DNA from: Phytophthora hibernalis
Lineage: Eukaryota > Oomycota > Peronosporomycetes > Peronosporales > Peronosporaceae
Assembly: GCA_012656075.1 (NCBI GenBank)
Contig: JAAKBF010000024.1
Span: 496,001-560,000, forward strand
DNA length: 64,000 nt
Direction of reading: 5' to 3'
Part shown: piece after piece, positions 1-9,404 of the stretch
Numbering within the stretch: the stretch's first letter is position 1
How the letters are laid out: every line of letters starts with the position of its first letter
Notes under the pieces: model-generated
What the model was told of the DNA's origin: nothing
What the model saw: the letters and a program-made list of their open reading frames with translations, nothing else
The model's database searches: none
Program-made: the position numbers and the translations under genes

Positions 1-1539
1 AAGGCAATGCAGACCAAGCAGCTCGAGGAAGCTACCTCAGCCACGACGGACACAGAGAGTGACGAGACCAAGCTGTGTTACAGCTGGCACGATAATCAAG
101 GAATCTGCACCGACTTTCAAAAATACGAGGCACATGGTGTGCCAAACGCCGGAAACAACGAACGAAGGCCCCAACAAGTTACCAAGCGATATGGTGCCTA
201 TCATTAACCGAGTTTATAGCATGCTAAATATTTTGTGAATAATTACGTTTCCTTCATGTTTCCTTCCTTGCTAAGAAATACTCTAGTACTTTAGTAGTAG
301 TAAACGCACATTAAAATAAAACAATGTTCGAGCGCTCCCGTTTTTATAAAAGCAGGTCTCTTGCAAGTGACACCGTCGAAACTAAAGCAGGCGGTGGGAA
401 AGAGACCTGCCCGCTTCTAGCAATGGCCATCGTGGTGACAAGCTTCTTCGTGGTCGAGCTCACCTCAGTACCGTGCGACGGGGCTCTCTGCTCGTTTGCC
501 TAGATATCGTTGAGCCACGTCGCGTCGCTGCCCACATTGGATGTCTGGTCTTCACTGAGCTGACGGAACACGAACGCCGCTGCATGTAGTTGCTTCCTTT
601 GTTCCTTGCTGGTGAGTGCGTGTGCGGTGTAAGCAGTTTATGAGCTGTATGTGTGTCTTGTGTGGTGTATGTATGACTGCAAATGAATGCTGGAATCTCT
701 CTCTGTTTTACGCGTGGCCTACGACGGTGAGTATGCTGTATATGCTAGAAGGTGCTACATCCGCGCTAACTCCAATGGAGAGCTAGTACTTGTGCGCCAT
801 TGCAATGTACCTTATCTACGGCCGTTATTGTAGCTATTCATGTGTATTCCAAGTGCTAGCTTTTGCTGCGTACAATGAAGGTGTTGTCGCTCCTCCGTTC
901 TACGACCGTCACAAAAGAAGTAGTCATCCAATCACTTATCCTCGCGCATAATGTGGGTGTTCTCAGCGGCGGAGCATTCGCCTTTCTTCCAAAACATGGC
1001 TAACCTCCTGTGTGTCGACCAGAGACGCTCGTACTGCGACTTGTCCCAGACGCATGTCCGGCGAGGTGGTGGCTACTTCACGTACGAAACTTGGCACCAT
1101 ATGCGTGGTGCTGTATTGCGGGCGTGATACAAGGAAAAAAGCGACGCATGGAAGCGATCACCCTTCGCGTCCTATACCTCATTCCCGTTCGCCCCATTCC
1201 TAATCCATTCCTGCACAGGTTTCTCCGGCGTGTAGCTGGTGCTGCTGCTCCTCCAAACAGGGAAGGTCGTCATCTTCGACTGCTAGCGATAACCTACAGT
1301 AGCCACTCAACCTTTAAACCCCACCGCGGCCTTGGTCATGGTCGTCTGCCTCCGCAGCTACATCCGTCTATCTTGCTCTTCTTGCTGCTTCTTCTTCAAA
1401 ATACGAAGTGAGGTGGGGGAAGTGGCTTCGGGCCTGCAGACCAACGGAGAAGAGGAGGCTTTAGTAGAAGCGAGTAGATTGAGTTGTAATTGAGAGTTTA
1501 ACACGTCGGGCTAGACCGGAGTTCTGGTCTCCAGTCAGG

Positions 1540-1998
1540 CTAGTGATACAATGGTTTGTGAGGTGCACATCGCACCTTCCAATAGCCTCTCTGGCGATAG
1601 CTCCTCACTTCGCAACCAACCACCTGTTCCAAGTTTGTCGCGGCCGTGCTGTCCAGCAGTTCCATGCTTGCAACTTCTCCGCAGCATCCCGCATAGCCGT
1701 CGTACTGTCCCGCAGTTCTATGCGTGCAAGTTCTCAGCAGCATCCTGATATCAGTGGGAGCTAAATCAGCAGCAACAGCATCCCAAACGCATGAAGCGAT
1801 AAAACGCATAACCAGAGTCCCACAAGGTTGACAATTACTACACTTAAATGGGAGCCAGTGACTAAAATTGAGCGAGCCCAGGTTGTGGAATGACAAGCTC
1901 ACTAAGAGATCAGCGCCGGCGTCAACATGACCAGTAAGAAGAACATGCGAGTAAGGCGAATACAAAGTATGTTCATTCTGGTTTGATGTGTTATACAA
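1540..1998 (-). CDS. Hypothetical 152-aa protein in the outer arm
   Basis: An open frame of 152 codons on the minus strand, kept without change in the other arm (12666-13124, plus strand). It is rich in Cys (CSNCQPCGT, residues about 53-61; CC near residue 107) and begins with a polar stretch followed by a short hydrophobic segment. I do not recognise the family. Nearly identical arms make conservation between the two copies weak evidence for coding. It could be part of a transposon-borne gene or a chance frame. Confidence 0.3.
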   Translation of the reverse strand: MYNTSNQNEHTLYSPYSHVLLTGHVDAGADLLVSLSFHNLGSLNFSHWLPFKCSNCQPCGTLVMRFIASCVWDAVAADLAPTDIRMLLRTCTHRTAGQYDGYAGCCGEVASMELLDSTAATNLEQVVGCEVRSYRQRGYWKVRCAPHKPLYH

Positions 1999-2026
1999 TT
2001 TGTTGTATAATCATACAGGTACAGTC

Positions 2027-2395
2027 GCCACGCCATGAAGGCTTCGGACATTTTTGTCATGCAATTAACCCGTTTGTTGCCCATATATTTGAAAATATAC
2101 ATTCTTTAATCAAGATAAAATTGTAAAACGACGCATAATGCCTCGTTTCAGTATTACTTTTCGGTGACTGTATTCTACGTTTTCAGAAATTACCAAACAA
2201 TGTTTTAGGCGACATTTGTAAAACGTGGCATAATGCATCGATTTGGTCAATTTTCCAGTAGACATATTATTGGTAAATATTTAAATCATTTTATTTGATT
2301 GGACTATTTTAGTAAAACGATGCATTATGCCACGTTTTGGTCCAATCGGCAACAAAAGGGTTGATGCCTCGGTCATTTTGGCCACGCCATATAGA
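2027..2395 (+). repeat. MITE-like segment with three palindromic motifs
   Basis: About 370 bp flanked by inverted copies of a 20-bp sequence (AACCCGTTTGTTGCC near 2073; GGCAACAAAAGGGTT near 2348). Inside, the 25-bp motif AAAACGNNGCATAATGCNNCG occurs at 2125-2149 and 2220-2244, and in inverted orientation at 2314-2338, about 95 bp apart. The block is mirrored in the right arm at about 12269-12637. It ends where the terminal sequence ACTTCAGTATTTG begins. It may be a non-autonomous element or a cluster of protein-binding sites in the arm. Confidence 0.5.
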
Positions 2396-3154
2396 CTTCA
2401 GTATTTGTAGGTCACACCATAAAGACGCGTGGGTTCGTTGGATATCACCCAATGCGAACATTCAGCAACATTAGACAAACAACAATAACAACACAGTCAT
2501 AAAAATCGTGTATTTGTAGCAAAACATCCAGAAGCAGCAGCTATAGAACTTCGCATCAGCCGCAAAATACTATTGATACTTCGTCAGTGTGGTTGCGTTT
2601 GAATATAAACATCGTGTACTTGTGTGAGCTGCCGGGTATACAGGATATTCGAGGGCCTGCAATCTGGGACGTCGTCAGGTGCGCCCGCTGAAGTCTTTTT
2701 CGAAATGAACTCTCGAGCGCTGCATCCAGCAATGCTGGTCCGTATCGTCACTGTTCCGACTGACCTACACTTCCCGACACGTAGGATTCTAGGTAAAGAC
2801 GGTGCTGTGATCGGAAAGAGAAACTAGTGTAACTGTCGACAAGTCTTTATGTCAGAATCCGAAAGAGATCATACAACCACAAGGAAATGGGATGTAGATG
2901 TCTCTGGGCCAAGAAACCCGACTATTTTGCATATTCACGCATTTCGACCCAGAGTAATGAGCATCGGGATCGGCAAATTCATTTGTGAGGGCGGTACCTC
3001 AGAGGGGTCACCTATACAGAGCAGCGCATGATAGAGCAATATCTGTCATTCTATTGGTCGCCATAACTACCAATAGCAATGAAATACAACGAGTTGTTCT
3101 CTACTTTATAGGTGTATTTATCATCCAATAAAATCTGCCACTTGTCTGCAAATA
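2395..3154 (+). repeat. Terminal sequence of a mobile element, copy 1
   Basis: Starts ACTTCAGTATTTGTAGGTCAC and matches 21146-21903 in direct orientation almost base for base, apart from two single-base length changes and a few substitutions. It also partly matches 8660-9060 in inverted orientation. Because the 2395 and 21146 starts coincide while the flanks differ, 2395 is probably a genuine element end. A more diverged copy is at about 12060-12271 on the minus strand. Confidence 0.65.
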
Positions 3155-3830
3155 CACACGCACGTAATCTATGGGTGTGAGAGGCACTGCTCGACACAAG
3201 ACATTGAGCCACTTCCGACACAGCGCGCGGCGGATCATTCATCTTTTATAAACACTTACTGGTCAAGCCTCCCTACGCAGTACATGCCCGTCAAGCTGCA
3301 GTACCAAGCCTCCGACCAACGCGCAAACGCGTTCCTATCAGTCAGTGCCAACGTGACCGCTCTCTTAGGCAGGAAGGCGAATTGAGGGAGCCGTGCCGAG
3401 CATCGGTGCTGCTAAGAGGTGTTGTCGCTTCCACGAAGAGTTAATTCCCCCTTTTGGCACTCGAACGAGTATCCCTGCTATTGAGTTGTGCTAAACCCCA
3501 CCAAAGTAGCTCAGTAGTGGAGCTCCCGCAAGGGATGGCTGTGGGTTCGATTCCCATCTTTGGTATCTATTACGTTCGTAATAAAGAGATTCGGGAATGC
3601 AAAGTTTGAGTACCTCGTTGATGTGATGCCTGTTTGTGTGTGTGTGTACAACGGCTGGTACTTTGTGATGCATGTGTGTAACTGTTTGTATTTTGGTCTC
3701 GACGAATGTCGATACATGCTTCCTAAGACTGATGTGCTTGGTAGTCATTCTTGAACTGCATTCGCACGATGTTGCAGTTAATGTTTTTGGCACACAGCAG
3801 ATGTTGCCAATGTTGAGCAGCAGAAGCAGG
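2752..3830 (+). repeat. Left inner inverted-repeat arm
   Basis: Pairs with 7984-9062 as a reverse complement. Between 2849 and 3491 the paired positions keep a constant sum (11814), so there are no indels there and only scattered substitutions. The arm contains a tRNA-like sequence (3500-3564) and ends inside the 3' part of the C48-type protease gene. Its outer end fades near 2752, where the partner turns into unrelated sequence. Confidence 0.8.
3500..3564 (+). tRNA. tRNA-like sequence with a tetraloop in place of the anticodon loop
   Basis: Seven-bp acceptor stem ACCAAAG/CTTTGGT, a D arm (GCTC-AGTAGTG-GAGC), then a 4-bp stem closed by GCAA (TCCC-GCAA-GGGA) where the anticodon arm should be, a 5-nt variable region, and a T arm GTGGG-TTCGATT-CCCAT. 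A-box-like and B-box-like (GGTTCGATTCC) sequences are present. With no anticodon loop it cannot be a decoding tRNA. It lies about 170 bp downstream of, and antisense to, the minus-strand protease gene. It could be a tRNA-derived repeat (SINE-like) or a structural element of the transposon. Confidence 0.6.
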
Positions 3831-5143
3831 TTTTGGTCGTTCAGGAGCGCCTTGTTAGCCTCGTGCATGAAGTACAGCATGACGATGCCGCCGTCGTAGC
3901 TGTTGTGTTGCATTGGGGGGGTTACGCTTGGTCGCGTATGGCACTGCCTTCCTGTCAAACCTTTTCTGTGGATTTATCTTGAAATTCTCGCCCATGATCC
4001 CCACGATCTCTCGCGTGGTGTGGTAACGCTTGGAATCGACTTGCAGCGAATATGGTTTCAGGCCCTTAATGAGAAGTACCCGATTTTGCATCACGACGAA
4101 GTTCCAGTGCGAATTCATGCACTCTGGAACAAGGATGATCCGGTACTTCTCGCACGGAAAGCATGCAGAACTCCCGAAAACATGCTTGTACGCCGCTGTC
4201 GTGCTGCCCTGGTTGCTTCTGTACTTCCTCAGGATATTCAGAAATCGTTGACCGTCGGAATAGAAGGAATAGGAGTTGGAAGCGATGAGCTCTCGGATGA
4301 ACTGCGAAACCAGAGGGTCATTGATCCAACCTTCAGGATTCAGTCTCTTTAAGCCGTTCTTCATGACAGGAATAGAGTACGTCTCGTGTTTGCTCCTGAA
4401 CGAAACAGCATCAATGCTGCACACCAACGTTCTTGCCTCCGGCGCCAGAACGCTTGATGTTGAAGTTGTATCTTCACCTTCATTGATCACCACAAGGAAG
4501 TCCTTGCCTCCGACGGTTATCTCCGCATCAGGTATGCTCGACACTGTAGCCTGTCGTGTCGGGTATACTCGTCACTGTAGCCGAAGTCTGGTCGGGCATA
4601 CTGGACACCTTGGGCCTTTTCGATGTGGTAGCAGTCGCCTGGGGTCGAATTTAGGATCTCGTTCGGTAAAGCTCCACATACTCGGCGAGCCGGTTGCGCT
4701 TGATAAATTGAGTAAGCCATGAGTTCAGTGCTACTGCTTACTTTTCCGATAACCCTGGAATACTCTTGACGCACTTCACTGAAATAGCACTGCACGACAT
4801 CTTCTGACCACCCGTTGCGTTTTCTTGACGAGATTGACGGTCGGACACTCAAATGCGAGCGTCGGGGAGACTTTCCCGGACGCGATATACGCTTGGATGA
4901 TGGCTCAGCGTCCGATGATAGCAGATCATCCTCAGAAGCCAAATACCCCCAACAGGTCCGTGGGATGTTCATCGCTTCCGACCTGTCCATTTGTGCTCCT
5001 TCGTTGCTAGAACGATTTCGATTCTCTCCGCAATTGTGTGCTGCGTTGTATCCGTCATTGCTGCGTGTTTCGTCGTGTCTTCCTTTAAGAAAGTGATAGA
5101 TGCGAGGTGTTTCGGCTACCCACGACAAGGTTTTTAGTAACAA
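3737..5143 (-). pseudogene. Ulp1/C48-type cysteine protease, inactive and frameshifted
   Basis: Three overlapping minus-strand frames (4517-5143, 3855-4544, 3491-3958) together resemble a SUMO-protease-like (C48) protein with a polar N-terminal half. Visible C48 hallmarks are WINDPLVSQFIRELI (near 4270) and the catalytic-His segment MNSHWNFVVM (near 4100). In the last box, QHNSYDGGIVM (near 3890), the catalytic Cys of the usual DCG is Gly (GGC). The Asp normally found in the following DSL box also appears lost. A frameshift sits at a seven-C run (complement of 3914-3920). C48 proteases are often carried by large eukaryotic transposons; here one sits downstream of a recombinase on the same strand. 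Confidence 0.65.
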
Positions 5144-5640
5144 TAAGGGCTTTCGGTTATACCCGCCACACGATTAGGTTTTCGGCAAGGTTTTCGTATA
5201 TACTCATCACACGATTAGGTTTTCGGCAAAACTCGACAAGGTTTTTCGTCTATACTCGTCGACTATTCGGTTAAGACACGTGACCCCGGTACGTTCAGTC
5301 CCAATCGGACCTCTTCGAAGCAACGCGTGTCTACGGCCTTGGCGCAGTTTCGAAGATATATTCACGGTCCGGGTCATAAATGGCAGCAACCCTGCGCAGC
5401 TGTATGTGTCGGGTGATCTTGGCGCCGAGGGTCCCCTTTAGGTATAGATCGTTAATGTACTTGTGGACTGCAATAGAACACCGTGACTTGATCTCTCGCC
5501 TATGGGTCCTTACGTTGGTTTCAGATTGTGCTGCCTTCGCATAAAAGCTATTTTTGCGCCCTACTCGAAAATTTCCATTTCAGCTGTAGTTGCTGGTCGA
5601 CGTCGGTGGCGTGCCGTAAAGCACAAATTATTAGGTTAGC
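5144..5640. other. Gap between protease and recombinase
   Basis: No protein is recognised. The stretch 5155-5260 repeats the phrase ATTAGGTTTTCGGCAA with tandem-like spacing (near 5175 and 5212), a short direct repeat of about 40 bp. On the minus strand this region would be the 5' flank of the protease gene. Confidence 0.4.
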
Positions 5641-6474
5641 ATTTATGCAAGTCTGCTGCCAGGGAGTGGCGTATACCCCACCATTTTGCAATTTAGCAGG
5701 TTTTGACAGCATTTCGTGCGCCATTCGCACGGTGAGGCATCTGCCAATTCGAGTGTAGCGCTCAACCGCGTCCGATTTCCACCTCCCAAACCGTTAAACA
5801 GCCAAGCTGTGAAACCCAGCGTTGATGAGTGCCGTTGTGCCACCACTTCTTAGCGAATGCGAGCCGTATCGCTCTGGGGTTTGGCCAATTCGCTCAGTCG
5901 CGCACTTAATCGCGTTAATCACACGGAGCGCTTGACCATTTCTGGTAGCGTCGATTTTGCACAACAATTTGGCTGCTGCAACACCGAGTGACTTATGATG
6001 CTGCACTAAATGTCATGCAGCTAGAATCTGACAGCACCACCAATAAACGGACCTCTGGGACCTGCGAGTTACACCTTCTCCGAATTGGTCAGCTTTGCTT
6101 CCTCTAAAACGTATTACCACTGCCGTCCCCTCTTGCAACGCCTTGGCCTCATTTTGGTCAATGCCGACGAATGTAACGTCCGATCGCTGGATACGGCTGC
6201 ACTTGGGACCGAGAGCTAAAAAGGACCATCGGAGAAGAAAGAAAAGGCCCAGGACCGAAGCCCCCAAATGACTCGGTCCTGGGCGTTGGCAAGTTGAAAA
6301 CTTGTGCATGCACCGGAGAATTGTGATGGTGACAGGTGATTTAGGCAGTCGGATTGGATTGGAACGTCGCATCCCTGTGCTGCCGACCTGATGTCCTAAA
6401 AGAAGGACGACACTATAACCGAGTGACCTCCGATGATTCCACAAGACCAGGCTGGTCTTGGAGCACGGTTCCAA
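5640..6474 (-). pseudogene. Tyrosine recombinase remnant
   Basis: Frame 6013-6474 carries the core and first catalytic region (LGLFFLLRW near 6240; AVVIRFRGSKADQFGEG near 6095). Frame 5794-6006 carries the second Arg box HSLRSGGTTAL (near 5850). After an in-frame TAA at 5794-5796, the same phase continues with RFGRWKSDAVERYTR, which supplies the Trp of the H/W position and the presumed nucleophile Tyr (near 5755). The box order fits eukaryotic tyrosine recombinases of Crypton or DIRS type. This version differs from the two other recombinases in the window, which have HSFRRGG and HYFRRGG. At least one frameshift and one stop make it inactive. Confidence 0.7.
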
Positions 6475-6844
6475 CAGCGTCTCGCCCCTCTGCGACCTTC
6501 ACGCCACGGCCGTTTTGCCGGGCTCTTCTTCAAGCCGTGGCTCAAGAGGTGGGATTGACTTCCAAAGGTCCATTGCTTGCGGTAAAAGCCGCAAGCAAAT
6601 CAGTGGGAAAGAGTACACCTACCTGGTGCCACACGTCGCTCGACCCACCCCAACTTTAAGGTGGTCATGCGGAATTCGAGTACCGCTGCAACTGGACTCT
6701 GGTGTCCTGGGTGAACTAAAATGGCTCCTAACTACTAGTGTGAGTCCGCTGGGTCATCTTGTCCAATCTACCACTGTATTTCTGTGAGTCGGAGCTGACT
6801 CGCATGTTCAATACTGTTCTTATTGCTGGTTATGTTTTTACAAA

Positions 6845-7414
6845 TTGACTAACTGTGGTGCTCTATTATCAACTTTTAGGTTTACCAATCTATCCGACGT
6901 GACGACGGACACACTTTGTGTCGTCGTGGATAGCATGACCGGGGCTGCGGATCAGCTCATCGGAATGGAGTTGCCCAAGAGGCTGGGGTTCACACTGGAT
7001 GGATGGAGTTACGGCAGGGAGGACTTCCTCGCGGTGTATAGGTGCTACGAGACGCCGGACGGGCCAGGCTATCTGCTACTGTCCATGACTCCCGTGATAC
7101 AGGAGGAGGACGATCGCCTCCCTGCTTAGAGTCATATTGCTGTGATCGCACGATTTCTGCTTTTTGGTAAGGCCCTGGTTGGTGGCTAATTTTTGCTTGG
7201 TGATAATTGTGCCGTCAATAAGCGGCTTGCCAACATCATGGGTGTTCCGCCTGTTGGTTGCGCGAATCAACGTCTAGACCAAGCTGTCAAAGTCCACTTT
7301 GAACCCAACGAAGAAGATCTGGAAAAGGTGCAAGTCTTGATGCGCAAGTTGCGGACACTTAAGCAGGCCGCTAAGCTGAGGTACATTGCAATTTTCTGTG
7401 GTTATGACTTGTGA
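6845..7414 (+). pseudogene. hAT-like transposase fragment
   Basis: Frame 6845-7129 contains ELPKRLGFTLDGWSYGRE followed by a YLLLSMTPVI-type segment. After a stop, frame 7193-7414 continues with LGDNCAVNKRLANIMGVPPV and a Cys/Arg-Leu motif where the hAT family has C-x2-HRLN; here the His is Gln (VGCANQRLDQAV). The final visible part, DLEKVQVLMRKLRTLKQAAK, matches the usual spacing. Catalytic Asp and C-terminal dimerisation regions are missing or broken. It is cut on the right by a Crypton tail. Confidence 0.6.
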
Positions 7415-7443
7415 TAATTAATTAATTTCTTTTGTGATAATTT

Positions 7444-7580
7444 GTGACATCTTTCAAACTTATTGAGCAACTCCAGCGTACGTTGCGTCAGCTGCACAAG
7501 TCTGGTGTCATTGATGAGCGCATAATTGGGTACAAGTACTTGCTCGTTATTGGAGGCAGCGCGGATGCAGCACCTGCTAG
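7444..7580 (+). pseudogene. C-terminal fragment of a Crypton protein
   Basis: The peptide LRQLHKSGVIDERIIGYKYL and the following DAAPAS align with the end of the 9405-11406 Crypton protein (LYKVGVLHERIIKHNRL and VDAAPVQTQ). Downstream, 7585-7720 matches the TATACAGC/ACACAC-rich sequence found at 13915-14050. It seems to be a broken second Crypton inserted in the hAT remnant. Confidence 0.5.
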
Positions 7581-7983
7581 CACACAGCATACTCACCGTT
7601 GTAGGCCACGCGTAAAACAGAGAGAAATTCCAGCATTCATTTGCAGTCATACATACACCACACAAGACATACATACAGCTCATAAATAGCGTACACCGCA
7701 CACGCACTCACCTCTTGCTTGTACACAACATGCAGTCACCAGAGCTCGCAAACGACAGGTGCTTACAACACGCCGCACACGACAGGCGCTCACAAAGGCC
7801 GCTCTCTACGCATGCCGCTCACTGCAGACCGCTCTCCGCATGTGCACACTCAACGCCCACCCAATCTTGTTCAATGACATCGACTGGAATTCAGCCATCG
7901 TCCCGAACGAAACCCGGTGCTCCCCGTTGGGCTACGGTGTCGGGGGTAACAATGCGATCATGCATGACCCAAACCTGCTTCTG

Positions 7984-9062
7984 CTGCTCGACATTGGCAA
8001 CATCTGCTGTGTGCCAAAAATATTAACTGCAACATCGTGCGAATGCAGTTCAAGAATGACTACCTAAACAATCAAGCACATCAGTCTTAGGAAGCATGTA
8101 TCGACATTCGTCGAGACCAAAAATACAAACAGTTACACACATGCATCACAAAGTACCAGCCGTTGTACACACACACACAAACAGGCATCACATCAACGAG
8201 GTACTCAAACTTTGCATTCCCAAATCTCTTTATTACGAACGTAATAGATACCAAAGATGGGAATCGAACCCACAGCCATCCCTTGCGGGAGCTCCACTAC
8301 TGAGCTACTTTGGTGGGGTTTAGCACAACTCAATAGCAGGGATACTCGTTCGAGTGCCAAAAGGGGGAATTAACTCTTCGTGGAAGCGACAACACCTCTT
8401 AGCAGCACAGATGCTCGGCACGGCTCCCTCAATTCGCCTTCCTGCCTAAGAGAGCGGTCACGTTGGCACTGACTGATAGGAACGCGTTTGCGCGTTGGTC
8501 GGAGGCTTGGTACTGCAGCTTGACGGGCATGTACTGCGTAGGGAGGCTTGACCAGTAAGTGTTTATAAAAGATGAATGATCCGCCGCGCGCTGTGTCGGA
8601 AGTGGCTCAATGTCTTGTGTCGAGCAGTGCCTCTCACACCCATAGATTACGTGCGTGTGTATTTGCAGACAAGTGGCAGATTTTATTGGATGATAAATAC
8701 ACCTATAAAGTAGAGAACAACTCGTTGTATTTCATTGCTATTGGTAGTTATGGCGACCAATAGAATGACAGATATTGCTCTATCATGCGCTGCTCTGTAT
8801 AGGTGACCCCTCTGAGGTACCGCCCTCACAAATGAATTTGCCGATCCCAATGCTCATTACTCTGGGTCGAAATGCGTGAATATGCAAAATAGTCGGGTTT
8901 CTTGGCCCAGAGACATCTACATCCCATTTCCTTGTGGTTGTATGATCTCTTTCGGATTCTGACATAAAGACTTGTCGACAGTTACACTAGTTTCTCTTTC
9001 CGATCACAGCACCGTCTTTACCTAGAATCCTACGTGTCGGAAAGTGTAGGCCAGTCGGGAGA
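7984..9062 (-). repeat. Right inner inverted-repeat arm
   Basis: Reverse complement of 2752-3830. Its inner end carries the same 30-residue coding tail seen at the end of the protease gene, here fused to unrelated upstream sequence (7759-7960). It contains the second copy of the 65-nt tRNA-like sequence (8250-8314). Together with the left arm it frames a 4.1-kb core holding a protease, a recombinase and hAT remnants. Confidence 0.8.
8250..8314 (-). tRNA. tRNA-like sequence, second copy
   Basis: Identical in sequence to 3500-3564, in the opposite inner arm. It lies about 670 bp downstream of a plus-strand Crypton C-terminal fragment (7444-7580), again antisense to it. Acceptor, D and T arms are all intact, and the anticodon arm is replaced by the same 12-nt hairpin. 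Confidence 0.6.
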
Positions 9063-9404
9063 GTTACGGATGAATATACACGTCTTTCCGACAGATAGAC
9101 GTGTGAGATGGTGGTCTGGTCACTTAATTAAGAGTACTATCCAATAGGAGAGATTTATTGCGCTCAATTTAGCCAATAGGGTGCATTAGGTGTAGGTTTT
9201 CCGTTCCGACACATTCCGACAAATATTTGTCGGAATGCGAGCAAAATATATATATCCCCATACAAAAACAATTTCAAATAGTATCGCGGTTCATATAGTT
9301 AGGTGGAATCCTAGTCTAGGCTGGGACGGATTGCCATGGTGGACACTGTAGCTATCAGCCATTCACCATTACGCGACAAAACGCAGAAGAGACACTCAAC
9401 CAGC
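9063..9404. other. Left flank of Crypton 1 with palindromes
   Basis: No gene seen. It holds a perfect 26-bp palindrome (9212-9237, CATTCCGACAAATATTTG and its mirror), a looser hairpin around 9081-9107 (ACACGTCTTTCC...GACGTGT) and several TTCCGAC copies. It lies between the inner arm and the Crypton start codon. Confidence 0.5.

Larger units (their letters stand above)
1..2418 (+). repeat. Left arm of a near-identical 2.4-kb inverted repeat
   Basis: This stretch reads as the reverse complement of 12244-14661. Comparing the two by eye I found only a length change in an A run near 1135 (6 versus 5), one in a G run near 1412 (5 versus 4) and a substitution at 2281. The arm runs off the left edge of the window, so its true length is unknown. 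Around 2417 the match falls abruptly to a diverged but still alignable sequence. The arm holds a conserved-looking ORF on the minus strand (1540-1998), a microsatellite-like ACAC/GTGT region (620-680) and a palindromic motif array (2125-2338). Either a recent inverted duplication, gene conversion between terminal repeats, or an assembly artefact would give this picture. Confidence 0.85.

Noticed and set aside
1010..1411. 133-codon plus frame in the outer arm
   Set aside because: It depends on a homopolymer length that differs between the arms, has low-complexity Leu runs and no recognised motif.
6354..6787. Plus-strand frames over the recombinase
   Set aside because: They are the reverse side of the minus-strand recombinase, which has clear motifs.
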